A stretch of 64,000 nt of DNA from Zea mays. Lineage: Eukaryota > Streptophyta > Magnoliopsida > Poales > Poaceae. This document shows, in pieces, positions 34,400 to 46,178 of the stretch (position 1 is its first letter; every line of letters begins with the position of its first letter). A program made the translations under genes and the position numbers. Below the pieces are notes generated by a model. It saw only the letters and a list, made by a program, of their open reading frames with translations, searched no databases and was not told the origin of the DNA. Location: assembly GCF_902167145.1 (NCBI RefSeq), contig NC_050104.1:9942001-10006000 (forward strand), in the 5' to 3' direction.

Positions 34400-37074
34400 G
34401 TGATGTCGGGAGATCACGCCAAGAAGGAGATGGAGACCGGCGAAAGGCCCACTACAAGCCACGGGAGCACTTCATCGGAAGAGTCCCGCATCAAGAGGAA
34501 GGACTCCTCCAAAGGGAAGGAGAAGAGATCTTCTTCTCACCACAAAGAGAAGAAAGAAAAATCTTCTTCCCACAAGCCGCATCGGAGTAGGGACAAGAAA
34601 AAGAGGATGAGGAAGGTGGTCTACTACGAGACCGATTCTTCATCGACATCCACCTCCGGCTCCGACGCGGCATCCATCACTTCTAAGCGCCAAGAGCACA
34701 AGAAGTATAGTAAGATCCCCTATGCTATCCTCGCATTTCTAAACATACACCTTTACTTTCCGTCCCATTAGGCAAACCACCAACTTTTGATGGTGAAGAT
34801 TATGCTAGGTGGAGTGATTTAATGAGATTTCATCTAACCTCACTCCACAAAAGTATATGTGATGTTGTTGAGTTTGGTGCACAGGTACCATCCGTAGGGG
34901 ATGAAGACTATGATGAGGACGAGGTTGCCCAAATCGAGCACTTCAACTCTCAAGCTACAACAATACTCCTCGCTTCTCTAAGTAGAGAGGAGTATAACAA
35001 AGTGCAAGGGTTGAAGAGCGCCAACGAGGTTTGGGATGTGCTCAAGACCGCTCATGAGGGAGATGAGCTCACAAAGATCACCAAGCGGGAAACGATCGAG
35101 GGGGAGCTCGGTCGCTTCCGGCTTCGCAAAGGGGAGGAGCCACAACACATGTACAACCGGCTCAAAACCTTGGTGAATCAAGTGCGCAACCTCGGGAGCA
35201 AGAAATGGGATGACCACGAAATGGTTAAGGTTATTCTAAGATCTCTTATTTTCCTTAATCCTACTCAAGTACAATTAATTCGTGGCAACCCAAGATATAC
35301 ACTAATGACCCCCGAGGAGGTAATCGGGAATTTTGTAAGTTTTGAGTGCATGATCGAGGGCTCGAGGAAGATCAACGAGCTTGATGATCCCTCCACGTCC
35401 GAAGCTCAACCCGTCGCATTCAAGGCGACGGAGGAGGAGTCTACACCAAGTAGAACACCCATCGATGCCTCCAAGCTCGACAATGAGGAAATGGCGCTCG
35501 TCATCAAGAGCTTCCGCCAAATCCTCAAACAAAGGAGGGGGAAAGACTACAAGTCCCGCTCCAAGAAGGTTTGCTACAAGTGTGGTAAGCCCAGTCACTT
35601 TATAGCTAAATGTCCATTATCAAGTGATAGTGATAGGGGCGACGACAAGAAGGGAATAAGAAAGGAGAAGAAGAGGTACTACAAGAAAAAGGGCGGCGAT
35701 GCCCATGTTTGTCGGGAGTGGGACTCCGACGAAAGCTCAAGCGACTCCTCCTCCGACGAGGACGCCGCCAACATCGTCGTCACCAAGGGACTCCTCTTCC
35801 CCAACGTCGGCCACAAGTGCCTCATGGCCAAGGACGGCAAAAAGAAGGTAAAATCAAGATCCTCCACCAAATATGAAACCTCTAGTGATGAGGATGATGC
35901 TAAAAATGAGGAGGATAACTTGTGCACTCTTTTTGCTAACCTAAACATGCAACAAAAAGAAAAACTTAATGAATTGATTAGTGCTATTCATGAAAAGGAT
36001 GATCTCTTGGACACCCAAGAGGACTTCCTCATTAAAGAAAATAAGAAGCATGTTAAGGTTAAAAATGCTTATGCTCTAGAAATTGAGAAATGTGAAAAAT
36101 TATCTAGTGAGCTAAGCACTTGCCATGAGACAATAGACAACCTTAGAAATGAAAATGCTAAATTGGTAGCTAAGGTTGATTCTCATGTTTGTATTGTTTC
36201 AACTTCCAATCCTAGAGATGATAATGTTGATTTGCTTGCTAGGATTGAAGAATTGAACATTTCACTTGCTAGCCTTAGGATTGAAAATGAAAAATTGCTT
36301 GCTAAGGCTAAAGATTTTGATATTTGCAATGTTACAATTTCCGATCTTAGAGATAAGAATGATATATTACATGCTAAGATTGTTGAACTTAATTCTTGCA
36401 AACCCTCTACATCTACCATTGAGCACATTTCTATTTGTACTAGATGTAGAGATGTTAACATTGATGCTATACATGATCACATGACTTTAATTAAACAACA
36501 AAATGATCATATAGCTAAATTAGATGCTAAAATTGCCGAGCATAACTTAGAAAATGAAAAATTTAAATTTGCTAGAAGTATGCTCTATAATGGGAGACGC
36601 CCTGGCATCAAGGATGGCATTGGCTTCCAAAGGGGAGACAATGTCAAACCTAGTGCCCCTCCTAAAAGATTATCCAATTTTGTTAAGGGCAAGGCTCCCA
36701 TGCCTCAGGATAACGAGGGTTACATTTTGTACCCTGCCGGTTATCCCGAGAGCAAGATTAGGAGAATTCACTCTAGGAAGTCTCACTCTGGCCCTAAACA
36801 TGCTTTTATGTATAAGGGTGAGACATCTAGTTCTAGGCAACCAACCCGTGCTAAGTTGCCTAAGAAGAAAACTCCTAGTGCATCAAATGATCATGATATT
36901 TCATTTAAAACGTTTGATGCATCTTATGTTTTGACTAACAAATCCGGCAAGGTAGTTGCCAAGTTTGTTGGGGGCAAACACAAGGGATCAAAGACTTGTG
37001 TTTGGGTACCCAAAGTTCTTGTTTCTAATGCCAAAGGACCCAAAATCGTTTGGGTACCTAAAGTCAAGAACTAA
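34400..37074 (+). pseudogene. Sirevirus B gag, one frameshift
   Basis: It starts at ATG 34400 (MMSGDHAKKEMETGE) with a Lys/Ser-rich N-terminus. Near 34718 it lacks one C relative to A (CCCCTATG against CCCCCTAC), so the first frame ends at 34771 and the rest is read from about 34719 to TAA at 37074. The second part has the copia gag core, a CCHC knuckle (35572-35613, CYKCGKPSHFIAKC), acidic DESSSDSSSDED, long coiled-coil heptads (about 35930-36560) and a basic tail. The product would be the capsid/nucleocapsid protein. The frameshift blocks its normal synthesis. Confidence 0.88.
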
Positions 37075-37087
37075 AATTGTTTTGTAG

Positions 37088-40000
37088 GTTTATGCATCCG
37101 GGGGCTCAAGTTGGATCATCGACAGCGGGTGCACAAACCAGATGACAGGGGAGAAGAAAATGTTCTCCTCCTATGAGAAAAACCAAGATCCCCAACGAGC
37201 TATTACATTCGGGGATGGAAATCAAGGTTTGGTCAAAGGTCTTGGTAAAATAGCTATATCTCCTGACCATTCTATTTCCAATGTTTTTCTTGTAGATTCA
37301 TTAGATTACAATTTGCTATCCGTTTCTCAATTATGCAAAATGGGCTACAACTGTCTTTTTACTGATATTGGTGTCACTGTCTTTAGAAGAAGTGATGATT
37401 CAATAGCATTTAAGGGAGTGTTAGAGGGTCAGCTATACTTGGTAGATTTTGATAGAGCTGAACTCGACACTTGCTTAATTGCTAAGACTAACATGGGTTG
37501 GCTCTGGCACCGCCGACTAGCCCATGTTGGGATGAAGAATCTTCACAAGCTTCTAAAGGGAGAACACATTTTAGGACTAACAAATGTTCATTTTGAGAAA
37601 GACAGGATTTGTAGCGCATGTCAAGCAGGAAAGCAAGTTGGTACCCATCATCCGCATAAGAACATAATGACGACCGACAGGCCACTGGAGCTCCTACACA
37701 TGGATCTATTCGGCCCGATCGCTTACATAAGCATCGGCGGGAGTAAGTACTGTCTAGTTATTGTGGATGATTATTCTCGCTTCACTTGGGTATTCTTTTT
37801 GCAGGAAAAATCTCAAACCCAAGAGACCTTAAAGGGATTCTTGAGACGGGCTCAAAATGAGTTCGGCTTAACGATCAAGAAAATAAGAAGCGACAACGGG
37901 ACGAAGTTCAAGAACTCTCAAATTGAAGGCTTTCTTGAGGAGGAGGGCATCAAGCATGAGTTCTCTTCTCCCTACACCCCTCAACAAAATGGTGTAGTGG
38001 AGAGGAAGAATCGAACTCTATTGGACATGGCTAGAACCATGCTTGATGAGTACAAGACTTCGGATCGGTTTTGGGCAGAGGCGGTCAACATCGCTTGCTA
38101 CGCCATCAACCGGTTGTATCTACACCGAATCCTCAAGAAGACATCATATGAACTCCTAACCGGTAAAAAGCCCAACATTTCATATTTTAGAGTCTTTGGT
38201 AGCAAATGTTTCATTCTTGTTAAAAGAGGTAGAAAATCTAAATTTGCTCCTAAGACTGTAGAAGGCTTTTTACTAGGATATGATTCAAACACAAGGGCAT
38301 ATAGAGTCTTTAACAAGTCCTCTGGACTAGTTGAAGTTTCTTGTGATGTTGTGTTTGATGAGACTAACGGCTCTCAAGTAGAGCAAGTTGATCTTGATGA
38401 GATAGGTGATGAACAGGCTCCACGCATCGCGCTTAGGAACATGTCCCTTCGGGATGTGTGTCCTAAGGAATCCGAAGAGCCTCCAATTGCACAAGATCAA
38501 CCATCCTCCTCCACTCAAGCATCTCCACCGACTCAAAATGAGAATGAAGCTCAAGTTGATGAAGTAGAAGATCAAGCAAATGAGCCACCTCAAGATAATG
38601 GCAATGATCAAGGGGGAGATGCAAATGAGGAAGATAAGGAGGATGAAGAACAAAGGCCGCCACACCCAAGAGTCCACCAAGCAATTCAACGAGATCACCC
38701 CGTCGACACCATCCTTGGCGACATTCATAAGGGGGTAACTACTAGATCTCGTGTTGCACATTTTTGTGAGCATTACTCTTTTGTTTCCTCTATTGAGCCT
38801 CACAGGGTAGAGGAAGCACTCCAAGATTCGGATTGGGTGGTGGCGATGCAAGAGGAGCTCAACAACTTCACTAGGAATGAGGTATGGCATTTAGTTCCAC
38901 GTCCAAATCAAAATGTTGTAGGAACCAAATGGGTCTTCCGCAACAAGCAAGATGAGCATGGTGTGGTGACAAGGAACAAAGCTCGACTTGTGGCCAAAGG
39001 ATACTCCCAAGTCGAAGGTTTGGATTTCGGTGAAACCTATGCACCCGTAGCTAGGCTTGAGTCAATTCGTATATTATTAGCCTATGCTACTTACCATGGC
39101 TTTAAGCTTTATCAAATGGACGTGAAAAGTGCCTTCCTCAATGGACCAATCAAGGAAGATGTCTATGTTGAGCAACCTCCCGGCTTTGAAGAAAGTGAGT
39201 ATCCTAACCATGTCTATAAGCTCTCAAAGGCGCTTTATGGGCTCAAGCAAGCCCCAAGAGCATGGTATGAATGCCTTAGAGATTTCCTTATTGATAATGG
39301 CTTCAAAGTTGGAAAAGCCGATCCTACGCTCTTTACCAAAACACTTGAGAATGATTTGTTTGTATGCCAAATTTATGTTGATGATATTATATTTGGGTCT
39401 ACTAATGAATCTACATGTGAAGAGTTTAGTAGGATCATGGCACAAAAGTTCGAGATGTCTATGATGGGGGAGTTGAAGTATTTTCTAGGATTCCAAGTCA
39501 AGCAACTCCAAGAGGGCACCTTCATTAGCCAAACGAAGTATACTCAAGACATTCTAACCAAATTTGGAATGAAGGATGCTAAGCCCATCAAGACACCCAT
39601 GGGAACCAATGGGCATCTCGACCTCGACACAGGAGGTAAGTCCGTGGATCAAAAGGTATACCGGTCGATGATAGGCTCTTTACTCTATTTATGTGCATCT
39701 CGACCGGATATTATGCTTTCCGTATGCATGTGTGCAAGATTCCAATCCGACCCTAAGGAATCTCACCTTACGGCCGTAAAACGAATCTTGAGATATTTAG
39801 CTTATACTCCTAAGTTTGGGCTTTGGTACCCTCGGGGATCCACATTTGATTTGATTGGTTATTCGGATGCCGATTGGGCGGGGTGTAAGATCAATAGAAA
39901 GAGCACATCGGGGACTTGCCAGTTCTTGGGAAGATCCTTGGTGTCTTGGACTTCAAAGAAGCAAAATTCGGTCGCTCTTTCCACCGCCGAAGCTGAGTAC

Positions 40001-40942
40001 ATTGCCGCAGGCCACTGTTGCGCGCAATTGCTTTGGATGAGGCAAACCCTGCGGGACTACGGTTACAAATTAACCAAAGTCCCTTTGCTATGTGATAATG
40101 AGAGTGCAATCAAAATGGCCGATAATCCTGTCGAGCATAGCCAAACGAAGTACACTCAAGATATTCTAAGCAAGTTTGGAATGAAGGATGCCAAGCCCAT
40201 CAAGACACCCATGGGAACAAATGGGCATCTCGACCTCGACACGGGAGGTAAGTCCGTGGATCAAAAGGTATACCGGTCGATGATAGGTTCTTTACTCTAT
40301 TTATGTGCATCTCGACCGGACATTATGCTTTCCGTTTGCATGTGTGCAAGATTCCAATCCGACCCTAAGGAATCCCACCTTACGGCCGTAAAACGAATCT
40401 TGAGATATTTAGCTTATTCTCCTAAGTTTGGGCTTTGGTACCCTCGGGGATCCACATTTGATTTGCTTGGTTATTCGGATGCCGATTGGGCGGGGTGCAA
40501 AATCAATAGGAAGAGCACATCGGGGACTTGCCAGTTCTTGGGAAGATCCTTGGTGTCTTGGGCCTCAAAGAAGCAAAATTCGGTCGCTCTTTCCACCGCC
40601 GAAGCCGAGTACATTGCCGTAGGCCATTGTTGCGCGCAACTACTTTGGATGAGGCAAACCCTGCGGGACTACGGTTACAAATTAACCAAAGTCCCTTTGC
40701 TATGTGATAATGAGAGTGCAATCAAAATGGCCGACAATCCCGTCGAGCATAGCCGCACTAAACACATAGCCATCCGGTATAATTTTCTTAGGGATCACCA
40801 ACAAAAGGGAGATATCGAGATTTCTTACATTAACACTAAAGATCAAATAGCCGATATCTTTACCAAGCCACTAGATGAACAAACTTTTACCAAACTTAGG
40901 CATGAGCTCAATATTCTTGATTCACGCAATTTCTTTTGCTAG
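37088..40942 (+). CDS. Sirevirus B pol polyprotein (PR-INT-RT-RNase H) with duplicated RNase H
   Basis: The frame opens after TAG at 37085-37087. It has the protease site IIDSGCTN, then MTGEKKMF at 37142; residue numbers below count from this Met, 1266 codons. GAG-pre-integrase lies near 122-170. The integrase triad is D188 (HMDLFG), D251 (SDNG) and E287 (VVERKN), with 35 residues between D251 and E287. RVT_2 has YVDD at 745-748. RNase H follows ([17 protein letters not shown]). Residues about 796-999 and 1000-1203 are two versions of the same 204-residue block, so the protein is about 200 residues longer than normal. No stop is present. It is in a different frame from gag and lies 14 nt after the gag stop. 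Confidence 0.9.
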   Translation, partial: VYASGGSSWIIDSGCTNQMTGEKKMFSSYEKNQDPQRAITFGDGNQGLVKGLGKIAISPDHSISNVFLVDSLDYNLLSVSQLCKMGYNCLFTDIGVTVFRRSDDSIAFKGVLEGQLYLVDFDRAELDTCLIAKTNMGWLWHRRLAHVGMKNLHKLLKGEHILGLTNVHFEKDRICSACQAGKQVGTHHPHKNIMTTDRPLELLHMDLFGPIAYISIGGSKYCLVIVDDYSRFTWVFFLQEKSQTQETLKGFLRRAQNEFGLTIKKIRSDNGTKFKNSQIEGFLEEEGIKHEFSSPYTPQQNGVVERKNRTLLDMARTMLDEYKTSDRFWAEAVNIACYAINRLYLHRILKKTSYELLTGKKPNISYFRVFGSKCFILVKRGRKSKFAPKTVEGFLLGYDSNTRAYRVFNKSSGLVEVSCDVVFDETNGSQVEQVDLDEIGDEQAPRIALRNMSLRDVCPKESEEPPIAQDQPSSSTQASPPTQNENEAQVDEVEDQANEPPQDNGNDQGGDANEEDKEDEEQRPPHPRVHQAIQRDHPVDTILGDIHKGVTTRSRVAHFCEHYSFVSSIEPHRVEEALQDSDWVVAMQEELNNFTRNEVWHLVPRPNQNVVGTKWVFRNKQDEHGVVTRNKARLVAKGYSQVEGLDFGETYAPVARLESIRILLAYATYHGFKLYQMDVKSAFLNGPIKEDVYVEQPPGFEESEYPNHVYKLSKALYGLKQAPRAWYECLRDFLIDNGFKVGKADPTLFTKTLENDLFVCQIYVDDIIFGSTNESTCEEFSRIMAQKFEMSMMGELKYFLGFQVKQLQEGTFISQTKYTQDILTKFGMKDAKPIKTPMGTNGHLDLDTGGKSVDQKVYRSMIGSLLYLCASRPDIMLSVCMCARFQSDPKESHLTAVKRILRYLAYTPKFGLWYPRGSTFDLIGYSDADWAGCKINRKSTSGTCQFLGRSLVSWTSKKQNSVALSTAEAEYIAAGHCCAQLLWMRQTLRDYGYKLTKVPLLCDNESAIKMADNPVEHSQTKYTQDILSKFGMKDAKPIKTPMGTNGHLDLDTGGKSVDQKVYRSMIGSLLYLCASRPDIMLSVCMCARFQSDPKESHLTAVKRILRYLAYSPKFGLWYPRGSTFDLLGYSDADWAGCKINRKSTSGTCQFLGRSLVSWASKKQNSVALSTAEAEYIAVGHCCAQLLWMRQTLRDYGYKLTKVPLLCDNESAIKMADNPVEHSRTKHIAIRYNFLRDHQQKGDIEISYINTKDQIADIFTKPLDEQTFTKLRHELNILDSRNFFC
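39529..40752 (+). repeat. In-frame 612-bp tandem duplication in pol
   Basis: The units are 39529-40140 and 40141-40752. The junction is TAGCC, shared by CATTAGCCAAACG (start) and CATAGCCGCAC (end), so microhomology was used. The units differ at many sites (ILTKFG/ILSKFG, YTPKFG/YSPKFG, LIGYSD/LLGYSD, SWTSKK/SWASKK, AAGHCC/VGHCC). Unit 2 matches Sirevirus A at all of these. Confidence 0.95.
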
Positions 40943-41766
40943 ATTGCACACATAGCTCATTTATATACCTTTGATCATATCTCTTTCATATGCTATGACT
41001 AATGTATTTTCAAGTCTATTTCCAACCAAGTCATAGGTGTATTGAAAGGGAATTGGAGTCTTCGGCGAAGACAAAGGCTTCCACTCCGTAACTCATCCTT
41101 CGCCGACGCTCCAAGTCTCTCTCCGTCTTTAGGGGAGAAAGCAAAAGGACTTCGTCTTTGGTATAATATTAACTCATTTGTTTATGACCAAAGGGGAAGA
41201 AATTTCTTAAAGGGCTCTAATGATTCCATTTTTGGCGATTCATGCCAAAGGGGAGAAAGTAAGAGCCCAAAGCAAAAGGACCGCACCACCACCAATTTCA
41301 AAAAAAAAACTTCGTGTTTCCAAGAATATTATCAATTGGTTTCCTATTATGTTCAAAAGGGGGAGAAAGTAGTATTTCAAAAATGATATATCAAAACCCT
41401 CTTGAACACTAAGAGGAGGATCTCATTTAGGGGGAGTTTTGTTTAGTCAAAGGAAAAGCATTTGAAACAGGGGGAGAAAATTTCAAATCTTGAAAATGCT
41501 TTGCAAAATCTTATTCGTTTACTTTTGACTATTTGCAAAAGAACTTTGAAAAGAATTTACAAAAGAGTTTGCAAAAACAAAACATGTGGTGCAAGCGTGG
41601 TCCAAAATGTTAAAAATGAAAGAAACGATCCATGCATATCTTGTAAGTATTTATATTGGCTCAATTCCAAGCAACCTTTGCACTTACATTAAGCAAACTA
41701 GTTCAATTATGCACTTCTATATTTGCTTTGGTTTGTGTTGGCATCAATCACCAAAAAGGGGGAGAT
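40943..41766 (+). other. Sirevirus B 3' untranslated region with repeated polypurine tracts
   Basis: There is no envelope-like ORF. Polypurine tracts lie at 41247-41259, 41355-41369, 41467-41480 and 41753-41766. The last (AAAAAGGGGGAGAT) abuts the 3' LTR. Confidence 0.85.
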
Positions 41767-43048
41767 TGAAAGGGAATTAGGCTTACACCTAGTTCCTAAA
41801 TAATTTTGATGGTTGAATTGCCCAACACAAATAATTGGACTAACTAGTTTGCTCTAGTGTACAAGTTGTACAGGTGTAAAAGGTTCACACTTAGCCAATA
41901 AAAAGATCGAATATTGGATTCAACAAAGGAGCAAAGGGACAACCGAAGGCGCCTCTGGTCTGGGGCACCGGACAGTGTCCGGTGCACCAGAGGACTCCAA
42001 CTCGAACTCGCCACCTTCGGGAATTTCCGGAGGCACTCCGCTATAATTCACCGGACTGTCCGGTGTACACCGGACAGTGTCCGGTGCGCCAAGGAAGAGC
42101 TGCCTCCAGAACTCGCCAGCCTCGGGAATTCACTTCAGCCGCTCCGCTAAAATTCACCGGACTGTCCGGTGTACACCGGACTGTCCGGTGCAACCATGGA
42201 GCAACGGCTATCTCGGCGCCAACGGCTACCTGCGATGCATTAAATGCGCGCGCGGAAGTCAGGCGTGCCCATACTGGCGCACCGGACACTCAACAGTCAT
42301 GTCCGGTGCGCCACCGGACATCCAGGCGGGCCCAGAAGTCAGAACTCCAACGGTCGGAATCCAACGGCATTGGTGACGTGGCTGGGGCACCAGACATGTC
42401 CGGTGTGCACCGAACTGTCCGGTGCGCCATCGAACAGACAGCCTCCACCAACGGTCAAGTTTGGTGGTTGGGGCTATAAATACCCCAACCACCTCCACAT
42501 TCAAGGCATCCAAGTTTTCCAGCTTCCAACTACTATACAAGAGCTAGCATTCATTGCAAAGCACACCAAAAGAGATCAAATCCTCTCCCAACTCCACACA
42601 AAGCCTTAGTGACTAGAGAAAGTGATTTGTAGTGTTCATTTGAGCTCTTGCGCTTGGATCGCTTCTTTTCTTTCGCATTCTTTCTTGTGATCAAACACTC
42701 ACTTGTAATTGAGGCAAGAGACACCAATTGTGTGGTGGTCCTTGTGGGAAGTTTGATTCCCAAGTGATTTGAGAAGAGAAGCTCACTCGGTCCGAGGGAC
42801 CATTTGAGAGAGGGAAAAGGGTTGAAAGAGACCCGGCCTTTGTGGCCTCCTCAACGGGGAGTAGGTTTGCGAGAACCGAACCTCGGTAAAATAAATCCGC
42901 GTGTCACACTCTTCATTTGCTTGTGATTTGTTTTGCGCCCTCTCTCGCGGACTCGTTTCGATTTCTAACGCTAACCCGGCTTGTAGTTGTGTTTATATTT
43001 GTAAATTTCAGTTTCGCCCTATTCACCCCCCCCTCTAGGCGACTATCA
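41767..43048 (+). repeat. 3' LTR of Sirevirus B (1282 bp)
   Basis: It is nearly identical to the 5' LTR. Differences include a shorter CGCGCGC stretch near 42245, a few substitutions in palindromes (CACCAGACATGTCC near 42389) and a longer C run near 43026. TATA at 42474-42482 lies in the same inverted arms. High LTR identity indicates recent insertion. Confidence 0.95.
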
Positions 43049-43053
43049 TTGTT

Positions 43054-43346
43054 GCTTTCATATCCATCACACCAGAGGTAAACTTTATTGAAAAGGTAAC
43101 TGGTCTTTATCCTACCCATACTAATTATCCTAAGATATTGCAATATCAGAAAATTGTTATTGATAATAATATTGTTACACTTTCTAATATGACTATGGCA
43201 TACTTTGGTAAATTAGAGAGTAAACAACCAATTATGTTGATCTATCTATTGAAGAATATGCTCTTAAGAAACCTCAATATGACATGTCTTATAATTAATA
43301 TGAGAACACAACCAAAATTTTTTATTCGGTATTTAAGTTCAATCTA
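43054..43346 (+). pseudogene. Unidentified coding remnant, continuation of 32824-33061
   Basis: An open stretch reads TPEVNFIEKVTGLYPTHTN, then YQKIVIDNNIVTLSNMTMAY, then degenerates; it follows in frame from the sequence left of Sirevirus B. I do not recognise the family. With the TATA-bearing flanks at 22881 and 43964 it may be part of an old retrotransposon or an integrated pararetrovirus, but the sequence alone does not decide. Confidence 0.4.
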
Positions 43347-43373
43347 GGTGGAACTAGTACATATATGCAATTG

Positions 43374-43400
43374 ACTACTACTACTACTACTACTACTACT
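43374..43400 (+). repeat. (ACT)9 microsatellite
   Basis: Nine perfect ACT units in non-coding remnant DNA. Confidence 0.95.
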
Positions 43401-43745
43401 TTGGGTCAAAATCTATGAACTGATTATAGAACAACAATGAATCCTGTATTGACATGGTATAATATAGTTCTCCCTAACACTGAAATCACATAGTCAAAAC
43501 CCATTCTTAATAACATACCCATAGCTCTTGTTATAGAAGCCTAGAGTGCAGAGTGCTTTCCAAACAAAGGTTGATACTTGTATCACCCTTAGCACAAATA
43601 TGACTGTTTTATATATCGCCCTTAGATGTTGGATAACCGATGAATTGAACATCGTCACTACTTAGCACTTTTATGTTGTCATGTTTATGCATTATTCAAC
43701 TAAAACTATGGTGTATATGTCGGATATGCAAAAGTGTTGACCCTG

Positions 43746-43819
43746 CCAAAGGTGTCCAAAGTCAGTCAGACCATCCCCTAGGCCAAATGTGTCCAATGTT
43801 AGTCAGACCATCCCCTAAT
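43746..43819 (+). repeat. 37-bp tandem duplication upstream of the right LTR-like segment
   Basis: AGTCAGACCATCCCCTA and its left context occur twice, 37 bp apart. GTTGACTTTC-type direct repeats follow at 43890-43940. The arrangement looks like promoter-proximal repeats before a TATA box. Confidence 0.7.
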
Positions 43820-43963
43820 CCTAGCTAGGTTGCCTTCCTGTTGTTGGCCTACTACACTAGTTGGACTCTTTAAAGTCTGATCTGGTCGACTTTCAAAGTT
43901 GACTATATTGACTTTCGAAGTTGGGTAGGTTGACTTTTGCTGGATTCTAAATTGATTTTTGAT

Positions 43964-44358
43964 ATTGGAAACATGCAAAATGCATATTGGAGTTGTTTTC
44001 TATTGGGACAAGACCATCCCTCTATATATATAAGAGGACCACGATCGATTGACGTATCCAACATCCAATCCATCGTACTATCCCTTTTACCCTTTTTCTC
44101 TCTATCTTGTTGTTTGTCATGTTTTTCAATAAGATTTGGTGGCGTTCTAGATGTTCTTGCTGATCCTAGGACAACCTTAACGTGCTTCTCTTCAATGGGT
44201 CTTTCTAGATGTTTGGGAATCTACTCAGCAAAGAATAGGATTAATATTGTCTTAACTAGTCTACTATGTTCCTTGCTACGTTCAAGATCGTGTTCAAGAT
44301 CGTATGTCGACCACAATATGGTCGTGTATCAACCATAGAAGTGCTAGCCTTACTACAT
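43964..44358 (+). repeat. Diverged LTR-like segment, right copy, with TATA box
   Basis: Counterpart of 22881-23317 in the same orientation: GGAGTTGTTTT, AAGACCA, CTCTATATATATAAGAGGA (TATA about 44022), CATCCAACATCCAATCC, CTCTCTATCTTG, CTACGTTCAAGA. Divergence is high, so if the two are LTRs of one element it is old. CACAATATGGTCG and repeated TTCAAGATCGT lie at the end. Confidence 0.55.
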
Positions 44359-44388
44359 CCATAAGCTAAACACCGAGAAAAAGATTAA

Positions 44389-44509
44389 GTGCTTGTTTGG
44401 TTCGCTGCCTAACTTGCCACACTTTACCTAACTTTTCTGCCTAAGGTTAGTTCTTCAATTCGAACGACTAACCTTAGGCAAAGTGTGGCACATTTAGCCA
44501 CGAACCAAA
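44389..44509. mobile_element. Hairpin MITE of about 120 bp
   Basis: GTTTGGTTCG..GCCACACTTT on the left is mirrored by AAAGTGTGGCAC..CGAACCAAA on the right, giving a long hairpin. The right end stops at CGAACCAAA, immediately before the Helitron 5' end, while the left end starts GTGCTTGTTTGG, so about seven right-end bases appear to be missing. Confidence 0.7.
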
Positions 44510-44546
44510 TCTCTACTAACTATTAAGGCAATAGTGTAGACGGTAC
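44510..44546 (+). other. Helitron 5' terminus 1
   Basis: TCTCTACTAACTATTAAGG follows an A, matching the maize Helitron 5' consensus (TCTMTAYTA..) and the A|T insertion rule. The sequence shared with 47673 continues to GTGTAGAC. Confidence 0.7.
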
Positions 44547-44624
44547 CTATGCCCCCGCCCCTCCCCCTCGCGCACGCGCACGCCAACAAACACCGCGCAA
44601 CTGCCGGCCTGCTAGGCGCTGGCC

Positions 44625-45496
44625 TTGCCCATCAGCGCCGCCTCCTCCAAGGCCTTGCCCAAATCCTCCTCTAAGGCCAGCCCATCGGCGTCGGCCGCCG
44701 CGCCAACCACCCCGGCACACGCGGCGGTGCCGGCCACGACAAAGCTCAAGGCCCCCGCTCCCGCGCCCGCCACCAAGGCCGCCGCCCCGGCCCCGACCAC
44801 GCCTGCTCCCGTCGCCACTCCCCCCGCGGCGACGCCTCCCGCCGCTGATGCGCCCGTGCCCGCCGTGGCGCCGGCCCCCGAGACCAAGCCCGTCAAGGCC
44901 CCCGCCCCCGCGCTGGCCAAGAAGAAGAAGCCGTCGTCCCCCTCCTCCAAGGACAAGATGACGAAGGGCGCGTCCAGCCAGAAACATCCTGCCCCACCTC
45001 CGTCAACCCGGGCGACCGCTCCGCCATACTGCATGTCCTGTCCAAGGCCTCGCCACCGCCTGAGGTGCCGCCGTTTAAGCCGCAGATCGTGTGGTCGCTC
45101 AAGGGGGAGCGCAATTCTGGCTCAGCGACATCGAGTGGACCACGACCGGCACCGGTGACGCTGACACCGACGGCTCGTCCACGCAGACCACACGCAACAC
45201 CTCTTACGACAACTTCCGGCCGCACAACACGCCCGACAGCAGCGAACCAAACTGGATCTCAGAACAACAGCAATCATTCAACGTTGGTCCCTGTGAAGCC
45301 CACGCCGAAACGCCGTGGTAGGAAACCGAAACGCATTGTGCACAAACAGCTGGACATCCCAGATATCTGCGACCGACTTACATCGTCTGTGGCGTGCGAA
45401 GAAATACTGTACTGTGAGGTAATGGTCTGTTATGACTATGATCAGAACTCCCTTCTCTTGAAACAGTGTAGTCATGGCGAACAATCTGAAGTTTAA
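44625..45496 (+). pseudogene. Ala/Pro-rich and basic captured fragments, unidentified
   Basis: An open frame from ATG 44625 gives a low-complexity Ala/Pro/Lys protein (KAPAPALAKKKKPSSPSSKD). A second frame, open from 45065, contains KRRGRKPKRIVHKQLDIPDI, an AT-hook-like basic motif, and ends at 45496. The GC content jumps at 44550, right after the Helitron end. Frames overlap and change, as in stitched exon fragments. I cannot name a parent gene. Confidence 0.35.
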
Positions 45497-45534
45497 GACG
45501 CATGCACCATGTAATGATCTATCTGATCTTGCAG

Positions 45535-45813
45535 GAAGTGAAGAACCAGGACGTTTCTGAAATCGATGTCCTGTTCGACGAGATAAGGCCTACAGTTGAA
45601 GAGCACAAGAGGGACAGCCAAGATAGCGTCTCCACAAGCCTCGCAGAGAAGTGGATCGAGGCTAGCTGCCGCAAGTACAAGGCTGAATTTGACCTGTATG
45701 CTGCAATACTCAAGAACGTTGCCTCCACTCCACTACGGTCAAAGGATGATGTGGCCCCAAGAGTGCAGAACGGGTTGAAGTACCTGGAGAACGGCTCATG
45801 TTTTTTTAGCTAG
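45535..45813 (+). pseudogene. Captured exon with helical acidic/basic protein segment, unidentified
   Basis: After an acceptor-like TTGCAG (45534) the frame reads EVKNQDVSEIDVLFDEIRP and KWIEASCRKYKAEFDLYAAI, ending with TAG at 45813. It looks like genuine coding sequence (charged, helical, no low complexity) but I do not recognise the family. It may belong with the basic RGRKPK segment just upstream. Confidence 0.4.
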
Positions 45814-46178
45814 AAGCGTGAAATATAACGTTTTTCTTGGAACTTCTGCATGTATGTATATACGTTTTTCTTGATCAATAGAACTTTATATCTATGACCA
45901 TATTATGACTGGAAATTTTTTTGAGAACCAAGTCACAATTTATTACATCCATAAAATTTAAATTAAGTACGAAAAATGTTTGTGCTGATAGAGTGCTAAC
46001 AGCTTGTGATATTGTGATATAGGGGGATACTTTACGACGATGGAGAACAGAACCATACATCATGGTCACAAGAAGTGGAAGGTAATAGTTTGCACAATAA
46101 TTAATGATATTCAATAGGAGGAAAATGCATGATATCTCCTTATTGACTTTCTTGACAAAAATGTAATATGCATTTCAG

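Larger units (their letters stand above)
33067..43048 (+). mobile_element. Sirevirus B (Opie/Ji-type copia), full length, 9982 bp, with pol duplication
   Basis: LTRs are 33067-34354 and 41767-43048. The flanks TTGAT (33062-33066) and TTGTT (43049-43053) form a 5-bp duplication with one mismatch. Gag is frameshifted. Pol is open through the whole length but carries an in-frame 612-bp duplication of RNase H. It is oriented opposite to A, with 243 bp of older DNA between the two. It is close enough to A in sequence to be the same family. Confidence 0.93.

Noticed and set aside
44547..45034. Gly-rich minus-strand ORFs (140-146 codons)
   Set aside because: They are mirror frames of GC-rich Ala/Pro-coding sequence.
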